Positions 30,968 through 39,550 of a stretch of DNA of 64,000 nt are shown here, in pieces. The DNA comes from Rhodocyclaceae bacterium (GTDB lineage Bacteria; Pseudomonadota; Gammaproteobacteria; Burkholderiales; Rhodocyclaceae). The stretch is from contig JAUXXJ010000051.1 of assembly GCA_030681195.1 (NCBI GenBank), forward strand, positions 51,435-115,434, in the 5' to 3' direction. The position numbers and the translations under genes were made by a program. Below the pieces are notes generated by a model. That model saw nothing but the letters and a program-made list of their open reading frames with translations, searched no databases and was not told the origin of the DNA. Each line of letters opens with the position of its first letter. Position 1 is the stretch's first letter.

Positions 30968-31945
30968 TCAAGCGACCGATTGGTAATACAGATTCTGCGG
31001 ATGATTGGCCTGGGCGAAGAAGAACCAGCGCTCGGCCAGCAGGCCCAGATACTGGACGACAAACGCCAGCAGCAGTGTGCCGCCTGCTGCCTGCGACAAG
31101 CCCAGACTGAGCAATCCCAGGGGAATCACGAAGGTGGTCAGCAGGAACGCCCACTTCAGCGAACGCAGCAGGGCAACGCTTTGCCCATGGAAAAACTCGC
31201 GGGTGTTGAAGGCGCCGCCCATCATGCCCTGCGCTTTCTGCACAATCCTGGGATGCTTGATACCGATGGCGGTCTGCAAGGTTGATTTCGGCTTGAGGCG
31301 CGCATTGCGAATCAACGTGGCGGCACGGCCAATCAAGCCCAGCGCCGTAATGATGAGCGCCCAGCTCGCCAGTAGCGGCATGACATCCGGGGCCTCGGTC
31401 GCGGCCAGCGCAGCGGCCAGCGTAAAGCCGGAAGCGCCGCCGAGCAGGATGTAGTTGATGACCGTCAGCGGCGTATGCCATTCGCGCAGGAAGCGCAGAC
31501 AGGCGTAGATCATCGCCGTGCAGATGTAGAGGGCAAAGGCGAGCACGGTGCCGAGCGTGCCCAGCACGGCGGTGATATTCACCGAGGCGCCGCTGGGTAA
31601 TTCTGCCAGCACCGGATTGATAGAAAACCAATGTGCCACACCATAGAGAAATACCGTGCCCATGAAGGCGGGCAGCACGATCACCTCGCGCGACAGCCAG
31701 GAGGTGCGCCATTTCGTTGCGGTACGCCAGGCCCGCTCGGGGTGGCCCAGATGGAAGAAGGACGCGAGCAGGCCGAGGACCAGCAGGATCATGGCAATGG
31801 CGCTGCCGATGGCATAGAAGCTGTTGGTCTGCGCTGGCAGCAAGCCGAAGGCCGCATAGGACTCGACAGTGAACAAGGCGAGAAACAGGCCCTGCCCGGC
31901 GCCGATCAGCGTGGTGAGGAAAACAACGGAGAAAGCGGGATGCAT
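30968..31945 (-). CDS. soeC: Sulfite dehydrogenase membrane subunit SoeC (DmsC/NrfD type)
   Basis: Quinone-reducing membrane anchor of the cytoplasmic sulfite dehydrogenase. 325 residues, about eight to nine hydrophobic helices, with DmsC-like features (HPAFSVVFLTTLIGAGQGLF; SFFHLGHPERAWRTATKWRTSWLSREV). It sits 11 bases after soeB. The soeA-soeB-soeC order and the SoeA type identify the complex rather than the Cys-poor DmsC alone. Confidence 0.87.
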   Translation of the reverse strand: MHPAFSVVFLTTLIGAGQGLFLALFTVESYAAFGLLPAQTNSFYAIGSAIAMILLVLGLLASFFHLGHPERAWRTATKWRTSWLSREVIVLPAFMGTVFLYGVAHWFSINPVLAELPSGASVNITAVLGTLGTVLAFALYICTAMIYACLRFLREWHTPLTVINYILLGGASGFTLAAALAATEAPDVMPLLASWALIITALGLIGRAATLIRNARLKPKSTLQTAIGIKHPRIVQKAQGMMGGAFNTREFFHGQSVALLRSLKWAFLLTTFVIPLGLLSLGLSQAAGGTLLLAFVVQYLGLLAERWFFFAQANHPQNLYYQSVA

Positions 31946-31956
31946 AACGGATTTCC

Positions 31957-32688
31957 TTACCAGGAAGTGACGTCGTCGAGCGAGGGCTCGGCCTTGCCCG
32001 GCTTGGGCAGTTGCGAGTCGATCTTGAGCGGATTATCGGCGCGCTCGAGTTCGTCCTCACGGATGCGCAGCTTGGTCTTGCGCCGGGGCAGGTAGTGGTT
32101 GGCCGGATTGGTGCCCCACTCGGGCATCAGCGGATAACCGCCGCTTTCGCGGATCGCCTTCGACACCTCGGAATCGGGATCATGAATGTCGCCAAACAGG
32201 CGGGCGCTGGTCGGGCAGGCGCGCACGCAGGCGGGGCGACGCTCCTCGGCCGTCATCGTTGTGTCGTAGATGCGGTCGACGCAGAGGGTGCACTTCTTCA
32301 TTACCTTCTGCTGCTCATCCAGTTCGCGCGCACCGTAGGGGCAGGCCCAAGAGCAGTATTTACAGCCGACGCACTTGTCGTAATCGACAAGGACGATGCC
32401 ATCTTCCTTGCGCTTGTAGGAGGCACCCGTCGGGCAGACCGGTACGCAGGGCGGGTCTTCGCAATGCAGACAGGATTTCGGGAAATGTATCGTTTCCGTG
32501 TTCGGAAACACGCCGACCTCGAAGGTCTGCACGCGATTGAAGAAGGTGCCGGTCGGGTCCTTGCCGTAGGGATTCTGGTCGACCATCGGGCCGGCCTCGC
32601 CGGAGGTGTTCCACTCCTTGCAGTTGGTCACGCAGGCGTGGCAACCGACGCAAACGTTGAGGTCAATCACAAGAGCCAGTTGTGTCAT
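31957..32688 (-). CDS. soeB: Sulfite dehydrogenase iron-sulfur subunit SoeB
   Basis: Electron-transfer subunit with four 4Fe-4S clusters. Cys groups are visible as CVGCHACVTNCK, CLHCEDPPCVPVCPTGA, CVGCKYCSWACPYGA and CTLCVDR followed by CVRACP. 243 residues, no signal peptide, so cytoplasmic. Start overlaps the soeA stop by four bases. Confidence 0.92.
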   Translation of the reverse strand: MTQLALVIDLNVCVGCHACVTNCKEWNTSGEAGPMVDQNPYGKDPTGTFFNRVQTFEVGVFPNTETIHFPKSCLHCEDPPCVPVCPTGASYKRKEDGIVLVDYDKCVGCKYCSWACPYGARELDEQQKVMKKCTLCVDRIYDTTMTAEERRPACVRACPTSARLFGDIHDPDSEVSKAIRESGGYPLMPEWGTNPANHYLPRRKTKLRIREDELERADNPLKIDSQLPKPGKAEPSLDDVTSW

Positions 32689-35561
32689 TTCTTGGCTCCC
32701 TTACCGGCAAAGTAGTTCCAGACCGATTTTCGTTCGACCTGACCGGGATAAGGCTTGAGCGGCGGGAACTGCGGTTCCGTAACCGCCGTCTCGCCAGCGC
32801 CGACTTTATAGATTCTGACGCGCACGTCGTACCAAGCCGCTTGCCCGGTGATCGGGTCGGAATTCGACACACGCCGATCCACGCCACGCTCACAGGCCGG
32901 CAACTCTTCCGAGATCAGATGGTTCAGCAAAAAACCTTGCTGCGATTCGTTAGCGTCCGGCGTCAGGCCCCAGGCGCCCGCCGCCTTGCCGATGGCGTTC
33001 CAGGTCCACACGGTACCCGGCTCGACCGCTTCGGAATGCTTGGCGATGCACTTGACCTTGCCCCATTGCGATTCGACCCAGATCCAGTCACCATCTTCAA
33101 TGCCATTGACACGCGCCGTGTGCGCATTCACATAAAGAAGATTGTAGGCATGGATCTGGCGCAGCCAGGCATTCTGCGAATCCCACGAGTGATACATTGC
33201 CATCGGCCGTTGGGTGATCGCCGCCAGCGGATATTTCTGTTTGTCGCTCGCCTGCGCCTCCAAGGTATCGTAATAGAAGGGCAGCGGATCGAAGAATGTC
33301 TCGACACGCTTCGCCAGATGCGCCGGCGGCTTGCGCGAGAAGCCCTTGCCCTGCGCGGCCTGGCGGAAACGCATCAGCACTTCCGAGTAGATGTTGATGA
33401 GGATCGGCTCGGCGTATCGGGTAATCCGGTTGCGCTGGCTCCATTCCAGATAGCCTTGGTTCCAGTTGCGCATGTACTGGTAGCTCTTCGGCAGTTCGTA
33501 GTGGAAGACGCAGTTGTTCTTGGCGTACATCTCCCACTGGTTTGGGTTCGGTTCACCGCGCAGCGACTTCTCGCCGCCCTTGCCGCGCCAGCCGGCGAGG
33601 AAGCCGATGCCCGAGCCCGGCTCGGTCTCGTAATTGACGATGAAATCGGGATAGTCGCGATACTTGCGCTGGCCGTCCTTAGTGGTGAAGGCGGGCAGCT
33701 TGAGGCGCGAGCCGAGTTCGATCAGCACCTCCTGGAAGGGCTTGCACTGGCCCGTGGGCGGCAGAACAGGAATGCGCACCGAGTCGACCGGGCCGTCGAA
33801 CTCCGAGATCGGTCGGTCGAGCAGCGACATCACGTCGTGGCGCTCCAGGTAGGTCGTATCCGGCAGGATCAAATCGGCAAACGCCGTCATCTCCGACTGG
33901 AAGGCATCGGCGACGACAATGAACGGGATCTTGTACTCGCCGTTCTCGTCTTTGTCGTTGAGCATCTTGCGCACTTCGACGGCGTTCATCGTCGAGTTCC
34001 ACGCCATGTTGGCCATGAAGATCAGCAGCGTGTCGATCTTGTAGGGGTCGCCGCGCCAGGCGTTGGTAATGGCGTTGTGCATCAGGCCATGCACCGACAG
34101 CGGATACTCCCAGGAGAAGCCCTTGTCGATGCGCACCGGGCCGCCGTCCGCGTCGACGAACAAATCGTCCGGGTCGGCCGGCCAGCCGAGCGCCATGCCG
34201 TCGAGCGGCTTGTTGGGCTGTACGGCGTTCGGGTGGTTTGGCGGCCGGGCGCAGGGCGGAATCGGGCGGGGGAAGGGCACCTTGTGGCGAAAACCGCCAG
34301 GGCGATCAATCGTCCCCAGCAATGACATCAGGATAGCCAACGCGCGAATGCTCTGGAAACCATTCGAATGCGCCGCCAATCCACGCATCGCGTGGAAAGC
34401 GACGGGGTTGCCGGTAATGGTGTCGTGCTCCTTACCCCAGGAGTCGGTCCAACTGATCGGCAGTTCGATACGCTGATCACGTGCCGTGACGCCCATTTCA
34501 TAGGCGAGGCGGCGAATCGTATCGGCAGGAATGCCGGTCACTCCCTCGGCCCACTCCGGCGAGTAGTCCTTGACACGTTCGTACAGCAACTGGAACGACG
34601 GCTTGACCGGCGTGCCGTCCTTCATCTTGAATTCGCCAAGCAGGAAGGGATCGGCGCCCTCGGCATGCGTCACCACCGCCTTATTCGTCTTGCGATCCCA
34701 CCACAGCTTGTCCTGCGGGTCGTAACAGGCCTCTTCCGCCGGCACCTCGGTGCGCAGGAACATGCCGAACTCGTCGCTCGTTTCGTTGCAGTTCACCAGT
34801 TCGCCTGCATTCGAATATTGGACGAGAAATTCGCGGTCGTAGAGACCCTTCTGGATGATCTCGTGAATCACCGCCAACAGGAAAGCGCCGTCAGTACCGG
34901 GGCGAATCGGCACCCACTCGTCGGCAATCGCGGAGTAACCGGTACGCACCGGGTTGATCGACACGAAACGGCCGCCGTCGCGCTTGAACTTGGCCAGCGC
35001 CATTTTCATCGGGTTGGAGTGGTGATCCTCGGCGGTGCCGATCATCACGAACAGCTTGGCGCGGTCAAGATCCGGCCCGCCGAACTCCCAGAACGAGCCA
35101 CCGATGGTGTAGATCATGCCGGCCGCCATGTTCACCGAACAGAAGCCGCCATGCGCCGCGTAGTTGGGCGTGCCGAACTGGCGCGCGAACATGCCGGTCA
35201 GTGCTTGCATCTGGTCGCGGCCGGTGAACAGTGCAAATTTCTTCGGATCGGTCGCGCGAATCTTGCCGAGCCGCTCGGTGAGGATCGTGAACGTCTCTTC
35301 CCACGAAATCGGCTCGAATTCGCCCGCGCCGCGTTCGGCGCCCGCCTTGCGACGCAGGGGCTGGGTCAGGCGTGCCGGCGAATACTGCTTCATGATCCCG
35401 GACGAACCCTTGGCACAAATCACACCCTTGTTGAGCGGGTGGTCGGGGTTGCCGTCAATGTAGCGCACCTCTCCATCGCGGAGGTGAACGCGGATACCGC
35501 AGCGGCAGGCGCACATGTAGCAGGTCGTGTTTTTGACTTCCTGCACGGATTGTTGTGTCAT
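32685..35561 (-). CDS. soeA: Sulfite dehydrogenase molybdopterin subunit SoeA
   Basis: Molybdenum bis-MGD oxidoreductase of the DMSO-reductase superfamily, here most like SoeA, which oxidises sulfite to sulfate on the cytoplasmic side. 958 residues. N-terminal 4Fe-4S Cys are C14, C17, C21 and C49. There is no twin-arginine signal, unlike periplasmic relatives (thiosulfate, polysulfide or DMSO reductases). A dispersed-repeat copy in the coding orientation encodes KVGAGETA at about residues 918-925, close to the C-terminus. The assignment to sulfite rests on the cytoplasmic form and on tusA/dsrE2/qmo neighbours; another oxyanion or sulfur substrate is possible. Confidence 0.85.
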   Translation of the reverse strand: MTQQSVQEVKNTTCYMCACRCGIRVHLRDGEVRYIDGNPDHPLNKGVICAKGSSGIMKQYSPARLTQPLRRKAGAERGAGEFEPISWEETFTILTERLGKIRATDPKKFALFTGRDQMQALTGMFARQFGTPNYAAHGGFCSVNMAAGMIYTIGGSFWEFGGPDLDRAKLFVMIGTAEDHHSNPMKMALAKFKRDGGRFVSINPVRTGYSAIADEWVPIRPGTDGAFLLAVIHEIIQKGLYDREFLVQYSNAGELVNCNETSDEFGMFLRTEVPAEEACYDPQDKLWWDRKTNKAVVTHAEGADPFLLGEFKMKDGTPVKPSFQLLYERVKDYSPEWAEGVTGIPADTIRRLAYEMGVTARDQRIELPISWTDSWGKEHDTITGNPVAFHAMRGLAAHSNGFQSIRALAILMSLLGTIDRPGGFRHKVPFPRPIPPCARPPNHPNAVQPNKPLDGMALGWPADPDDLFVDADGGPVRIDKGFSWEYPLSVHGLMHNAITNAWRGDPYKIDTLLIFMANMAWNSTMNAVEVRKMLNDKDENGEYKIPFIVVADAFQSEMTAFADLILPDTTYLERHDVMSLLDRPISEFDGPVDSVRIPVLPPTGQCKPFQEVLIELGSRLKLPAFTTKDGQRKYRDYPDFIVNYETEPGSGIGFLAGWRGKGGEKSLRGEPNPNQWEMYAKNNCVFHYELPKSYQYMRNWNQGYLEWSQRNRITRYAEPILINIYSEVLMRFRQAAQGKGFSRKPPAHLAKRVETFFDPLPFYYDTLEAQASDKQKYPLAAITQRPMAMYHSWDSQNAWLRQIHAYNLLYVNAHTARVNGIEDGDWIWVESQWGKVKCIAKHSEAVEPGTVWTWNAIGKAAGAWGLTPDANESQQGFLLNHLISEELPACERGVDRRVSNSDPITGQAAWYDVRVRIYKVGAGETAVTEPQFPPLKPYPGQVERKSVWNYFAGKGAKK
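32785..32808 (-). repeat. Dispersed 24-bp repeat, copy 8 (in soeA)
   Basis: Minus-strand copy, core with GAGAC, leader TAAA. In soeA in the coding sense, read KVGAGETA. Confidence 0.94.
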
Positions 35562-35631
35562 GTCTCTGTCGGCCCCTCGAATTTATTACAATCGGTCTAT
35601 TAGTGTTTCCCGATATTGTTGCAGCCATGCG

Positions 35632-35646
35632 CCCTTGTCACAAGGG
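35632..35646. promoter_or_regulatory. Inverted repeat between divergent soeA and a hypothetical gene
   Basis: CCCTTGT, one central C, ACAAGGG: a perfect 7-bp inverted repeat in the 130-base divergent gap, 71 bases before the soeA ATG and 46 before the rightward ATG. Possible operator; followed by a T-rich stretch. No promoter could be assigned with confidence. Confidence 0.3.
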
Positions 35647-35691
35647 AGTATTTTTTATTTCCCGATAAACAGCCCCGCCAGGAACAGTACC

Positions 35692-36108
35692 ATGCCGCGC
35701 CCCATCCCAGACTTTACTGCCCGCGAGCGCCATCTGGTCAACCAGACATTAGTCGAGCGCTTCGGCAAGCCAATTCCTACCCAGACCATCCAAGCAGAGG
35801 TCCAACTCAATCTGATCCAGGATGAGCTGACGATGTGTCCGGCCCTGACCTGGCAGGAGAACATCTGCCACTTCGTGATCTTCAAAACCGGCGATAGCCG
35901 CTTCCGCTGTCAGTTCTACTACACCGATGCCGAACAGTTCGGTACAGACGAAAAAGAATTCGACAACCTCGGCGATTGCACGCTTAAATTACTGCAACTC
36001 CAGGCAAAACATGAGGAAGAACGCATGCGCGTGATGCGCGGCCTGAACGCCGTCGACTTTAGCAAGGCCAACGACGGCGAGGAATACCACGCCCCCATCA
36101 TTATCTGA
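35692..36108 (+). CDS. Conserved hypothetical soluble protein
   Basis: A 138-residue protein without signal or membrane segment: an N-terminal helix (FTARERHLVNQTLVERFG), a central region with strands (CHFVIFKTGDSRFRCQFYY) and a C-terminal helix (KLLQLQAKHEEERMRVMRGL). Not recognised. It precedes a phosphoesterase by six bases and is divergent from soeA. Confidence 0.65.
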   Translation: MPRPIPDFTARERHLVNQTLVERFGKPIPTQTIQAEVQLNLIQDELTMCPALTWQENICHFVIFKTGDSRFRCQFYYTDAEQFGTDEKEFDNLGDCTLKLLQLQAKHEEERMRVMRGLNAVDFSKANDGEEYHAPIII

Positions 36109-36114
36109 ACCCAC

Positions 36115-36630
36115 ATGAAAATATGCATTGTTTCTGACAGCCACGACCGTGGCCCGATGCTGGCCGAGGCCATTTCTACTGCCCAAGCCGAGGGCGCTGA
36201 AGCCGTCATCCATTGCGGCGACCTGATCGGCACCAACACCCTCAAGGCCTCGCTCAAGTTCCAGTTGCCGATCCATTTGGTCCATGGAAACAACCTCGGC
36301 GACATCGTCTCGCTCGCCCGCGTCGCCTGCAATTCCGAGGGTCAATTCACCTACCACGGCCGCGATGCCTCGCTCTCCCTCGGCGGCAAACGCATCTTCA
36401 TGACCCACTACCCCCACTACGGCCACGGCATGGCCTGCACCGGCGACTACGATCTGGTCTGCTGCGGCCACAGCCACGAACCCCTGATCCGCGCGCAAGC
36501 CAACGTCAAAGGCAGCGAAACCTGGCTCGTCAATCCCGGCACCGTCGCCGGACTGGGCGCCCCAGCGGCGACCTGGATTCTGGGCAATCTGGATACCATG
36601 CAATTCGAGATTCGCATGCTCGCCCGCTGA
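36115..36630 (+). CDS. YfcE/MJ0936-type metallophosphoesterase
   Basis: A 171-residue calcineurin-like phosphoesterase: VSDSHDRG (first metal motif), IHCGDLIG, LVHGNN, MTHYPHYGH and CCGHSHEP. Small enzymes of this family hydrolyse phosphodiesters with two divalent metals; natural substrates are usually unknown. The TGA stop is the first base context of a dispersed-repeat copy (TGA then AAAGTCGG). Confidence 0.85.
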   Translation: MKICIVSDSHDRGPMLAEAISTAQAEGAEAVIHCGDLIGTNTLKASLKFQLPIHLVHGNNLGDIVSLARVACNSEGQFTYHGRDASLSLGGKRIFMTHYPHYGHGMACTGDYDLVCCGHSHEPLIRAQANVKGSETWLVNPGTVAGLGAPAATWILGNLDTMQFEIRMLAR

Positions 36631-36653
36631 AAAGTCGGCGCTGACGAGACGGC
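36630..36653 (+). repeat. Dispersed 24-bp repeat, copy 9 (left edge of VapBC module)
   Basis: Core GTCGGCGCTGACGAGACGGC with AAAA leader. Its first A is the last base of the phosphoesterase TGA stop. Confidence 0.93.
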
Positions 36654-36685
36654 AGCAAGTCACCGCCAGCCCGCGCCCTGCAGAA

Positions 36686-37087
36686 TTATGCTCCGGTCAG
36701 GATATTGCGCGCCAAACCATGCCCCGCTTGCGCCAGCCGGTTGTCATTGGTCCAGAGCGCATCGCAGCGGTGATGCTGAGCGCATGCCAAATGCAAGGCG
36801 TCGGGCGTTTTCAGGGAAAACCGTCCGCGCATGTGTGCCGCTTGCAGATAGACGCTCTCCGGCAGATCGAGCAGCACCAGTTGCCCCAGCATGGCCTCGT
36901 AGTACTGTTGCAGCACCACGTCGCCGTCCCGGATGGGCTTGACCAGACATTCGAGCTTGACCAGCGGCGAGATGGCAAAGCGCGCATCCGGCTCACTGGC
37001 CAGAGCCGCCAGAATGCGCTGGCCGAAAACCGGATCGCGCTCCGCCGCGTAAATCAGCAAGCAGGCATCGAGATAAATCAGTCCCAC
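36686..37087 (-). CDS. VapC-like PIN-domain toxin
   Basis: A 133-residue PIN-domain ribonuclease: the acidic active-site residues are seen in MGLIYLDACLLIYAAERD, VKLECLVKP, KTPDALHLACA and WTNDNRLA. Paired with the antitoxin gene upstream (10-base overlap). Dispersed-repeat copies lie 33 bases beyond its stop and 83 bases before the antitoxin start, bracketing the module. Confidence 0.88.
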   Translation of the reverse strand: MGLIYLDACLLIYAAERDPVFGQRILAALASEPDARFAISPLVKLECLVKPIRDGDVVLQQYYEAMLGQLVLLDLPESVYLQAAHMRGRFSLKTPDALHLACAQHHRCDALWTNDNRLAQAGHGLARNILTGA

Positions 37088-37338
37088 GCTGCGCGTTCTT
37101 CGTAAATGCGGGCCTCGATTTCCTCATGGCTGCGCTGCAAATATTCGGGCAGCGGGTTGTGTTGCAACCAGCCGAGGAGATTGGCGGCATTGCCCGACTC
37201 AACGCTGGCGGCGGGCGCTATAGCGACCAAGCGCACCACCGCTTTGCCGCGATTGGCGATAACGACCTCATCGCCGGCCTGGGCGGCTCGGACCAGTTGC
37301 GAGAGTTGATTTTTGGCTTCCAGCATATTGAGTTGCAT
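37078..37338 (-). CDS. Phd/YefM-type antitoxin of the VapC-like toxin
   Basis: An 86-residue protein beginning MQLNMLEAKNQLSQLVRAAQ and continuing EVVIANRGKAVVRL, the Phd/YefM antitoxin fold that binds DNA and whose C-terminus neutralises the toxin. The ATG at 37338 is chosen over the open frame to 37356. Likely autoregulated with the toxin (family knowledge). Confidence 0.85.
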   Translation of the reverse strand: MQLNMLEAKNQLSQLVRAAQAGDEVVIANRGKAVVRLVAIAPAASVESGNAANLLGWLQHNPLPEYLQRSHEEIEARIYEERAAWD

Positions 37339-37420
37339 GACAAGGCTCCAGCGCACGATCTGGCTATAAGGCTAGCAAACCTGGCTAGATACAGCAAGGA
37401 GGTATTGCTTCTGGATGCCA

Positions 37421-37444
37421 GAAAATCGGCGCTGGCGGGACGGC
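37421..37444 (+). repeat. Dispersed 24-bp repeat, copy 10 (between two TA-like modules)
   Basis: Core begins ATCGGCGCTGG, otherwise consensus; leader GAAA. Lies in the gap between DUF2442 and the vapB-like gene, in the same orientation as copies 9 and 11. Confidence 0.93.
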
Positions 37445-37451
37445 GGCGGTG

Positions 37452-37730
37452 CTACGCCGCTTCCAGCAGGTCGGGGGCGACGAGGCGATTGAGATACAGG
37501 TCGGCGACCGGAAAACACAGCGCATAGTCGCCCCAGACCAACTCCCCGTATTCGAGGCGAAAGGCGGAGAAGCGTTCCGGGGCAAGGTAGGCACGGATGT
37601 CCGGGTGCGTCGATGCGGCCAGGAAGGGCTTGAAATCGACTTCCTGTCGCGTGCCGTCGTCGAAGGCCAGGCGAATCCGGTAGTCCCCGGCAAGTTCGGC
37701 GGATACGATGTTGACGACCTGTGGAATCAT
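37452..37730 (-). CDS. DUF2442 protein
   Basis: A 92-residue protein (IPQVVNIVSAELAGDYRIRLAF ... then GTRQEVDFKPFL, FRLEYGELVWGDYALCF) of the DUF2442 type, a small DNA-binding-like family that pairs with DUF4160. ATG at 37730 overlaps the DUF4160 stop (ATGA). The pair is often treated as a toxin-antitoxin-like module; activity is unproven. Confidence 0.8.
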   Translation of the reverse strand: MIPQVVNIVSAELAGDYRIRLAFDDGTRQEVDFKPFLAASTHPDIRAYLAPERFSAFRLEYGELVWGDYALCFPVADLYLNRLVAPDLLEAA

Positions 37731-38032
37731 TTCAGTCTCCTGGTAATACGTTCCGGCTGGATCGGCTTGTGCATGACAAAAAAATCGACCCACTTCGCCA
37801 CGATATCGTTCGTCCGCGCCTCGACGACTTCCTGAAAATACCGCATCTCATTTGCCTGCAACGGCAAGCGCCCGGCAACCGGGCCGTAGCGGATATCGGC
37901 GACCACTCCGTTCAAGATAATCAGCTCGGCCCGCATTTCACGGCCCTGACATTTCCCGTGAACATGCACCGGCGTATGCTCGTTCGCATAAAACATCACG
38001 ATCAGGCCGAAGTATTCGTAGAGTTTTGGCAC
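37727..38032 (-). CDS. DUF4160 protein
   Basis: A 101-residue protein with the DUF4160 pattern: FGLIVMFYANEHTPVHVHGKC quoted in part as NEHTPVHVHGK, then EMRAELIILNG and VVEARTNDIVAKWVDFF. It is co-translated with the following DUF2442 gene. Dispersed-repeat copies at 37421 and 38082 lie on either side of the pair. Confidence 0.8.
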   Translation of the reverse strand: MPKLYEYFGLIVMFYANEHTPVHVHGKCQGREMRAELIILNGVVADIRYGPVAGRLPLQANEMRYFQEVVEARTNDIVAKWVDFFVMHKPIQPERITRRLK

Positions 38033-38081
38033 AGGTTCATCATACCGGATGCGAACGGTATCGATTTTGCACGATTTTCAG

Positions 38082-38105
38082 AAAAGTCGGTGCTGGCGAG
38101 ACGGC
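38082..38105 (+). repeat. Dispersed 24-bp repeat, copy 11 (right edge of DUF2442/DUF4160 module)
   Basis: Core GTCGGTGCTGGCGAGACGGC, leader AAAA; 49 bases before the DUF4160 start on the other strand and 155 bases before qmoA. Confidence 0.93.
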
Positions 38106-38260
38106 ACTCGCCAATAAAACCTATTTGGCTCTTCTATTTCGCCATAGGAACAATCTGGCCGCCATTTGATCTAGCGCATAAACTTCGGCCGGGGTTGGCG
38201 ACTACAATCGCGGACCATTTTCAGTAGTACCCCTTTGCTGTACTCTCTCACGGAGGCTCG

Positions 38261-39550
38261 ATGACGGCTTCAATCGCAACCAACCAGACCATTCTGGTCG
38301 TCGGCGGCGGTATCGCTGGCATGACGGCAGCTCTCGAAGCGGCCGAATGCGGCAAACAGGTGATCCTCGCGGAAAAAACCCCCACGCTGGGCGGCCGCAC
38401 ATCCCTGCTGTATCGCTATTTTCCCAAGATGTGCCACCCCACCTGCGGGCTGGAGATCAACCTCAAACGCATCCGTGGCAATCCCAATGTGCGCGTGATG
38501 ACGATGACCGAAGTGGCCGCCGTGTCCGGCAGCCGCGGCGACTACAACGTCACGCTGAAAATCAAGCCGCGCTACGTCACTGAAGCTTGTACGGGTTGTG
38601 GCGATTGCGGCAAGGCCGTAACGGCCGAAGTGCCGAACCCCGCCAACTACGGGCTGGACAAGATCAAGGCCGCCTACCTGCCCCACGGCATGGCCTATCC
38701 GCAGCGTTTCGTGATCGATCCTTCCATCGTTGGCACAGCCGACGGTGAAGCAGCGAAGGCCGCCTGCAAATTTGGCGCCGTCGATCTGGCGATGCAGGAA
38801 GAAACCGTGGAATTCAAGGTCGGCAGCGTGGTCTGGGCGACCGGCTGGCGTCCCTTCGATGCGGCCAAGATTCAGCCCTACGGCTACGACCGCTTCGACA
38901 ACGTCATCACCAGCCTCGAATTCGAGCGCCTCGCCGATCCGCGCGGCCCGACCGGCGGCAAGATCGTGCGTCCAGGCGATGGCAAGGAAGCCAAGAACAT
39001 CGCCTTCATCCAGTGCGCCGGCTCGCGCGACGAGAACTACCTGCGCCACTGCTCGCGTATCTGCTGCATGGCGACGTTGAAGCAAACCCAGTATGTGCGC
39101 GAAGCTTGGGGCGAAGAAGCTAAGTCGACGGTGTACTACATCGACATCCGCGCCATCGACCGCTTCGAAGATTTCTACGCCAACGTCTGGAACGATGCCA
39201 CCGTCAGCTTCATCAAGTCGAAGGTGGCGCGCATCGCGCTCAACGAAGAGAACGGCAACCCGGTCCTCCACGGCGTGAACACCGAGGGCTACCACCGCTA
39301 CGCCACCGAGCATGACCTCGTCGTGCTGGCCGTCGGCATGGAACCTGAAGTGACGGGCGTCAAGCTGCCCGACGACATCGTCCTCGATTCCTCGAACTTT
39401 ATCGAAGGCTCGAAGAGCGGTGGCATGTTCGGTGCCGGCAGCGCCGCCAGCCCGCTCGACGTCAACCGCGCGGTGCAAAGTGCCACCGCCGCTTCGCTGA
39501 AAGCCATTCAGGTGATCCATAAAACCGCATCCACGGAGGCCTCGGCATGA
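38261..39550 (+). CDS. qmoA: QmoA-like HdrA-family flavoprotein
   Basis: Cytoplasmic FAD protein of the quinone-interacting membrane-bound oxidoreductase type, which links APS reductase to the quinone pool. FAD-binding GGGIAGMTAALEAAECG (about residues 15-31), a Cys-containing KMCHPTCGLEI, a 4Fe-4S-like CTGCGDCG, and CSRICCM. 429 residues, shorter than methanogen HdrA, as QmoA is. SD GGAGG lies nine bases upstream. The 228-base gap before it has one dispersed repeat and no gene. Start overlaps qmoB. Confidence 0.86.
   Translation: MTASIATNQTILVVGGGIAGMTAALEAAECGKQVILAEKTPTLGGRTSLLYRYFPKMCHPTCGLEINLKRIRGNPNVRVMTMTEVAAVSGSRGDYNVTLKIKPRYVTEACTGCGDCGKAVTAEVPNPANYGLDKIKAAYLPHGMAYPQRFVIDPSIVGTADGEAAKAACKFGAVDLAMQEETVEFKVGSVVWATGWRPFDAAKIQPYGYDRFDNVITSLEFERLADPRGPTGGKIVRPGDGKEAKNIAFIQCAGSRDENYLRHCSRICCMATLKQTQYVREAWGEEAKSTVYYIDIRAIDRFEDFYANVWNDATVSFIKSKVARIALNEENGNPVLHGVNTEGYHRYATEHDLVVLAVGMEPEVTGVKLPDDIVLDSSNFIEGSKSGGMFGAGSAASPLDVNRAVQSATAASLKAIQVIHKTASTEASA

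Noticed and set aside
38270..39520. Long antisense open frames opposite qmoA, qmoB (39766-41613), soeA (32682-34325) and trmD (9396-10259)
   Set aside because: High-GC codon bias leaves long reverse frames open; none shows family motifs, while the sense proteins do.
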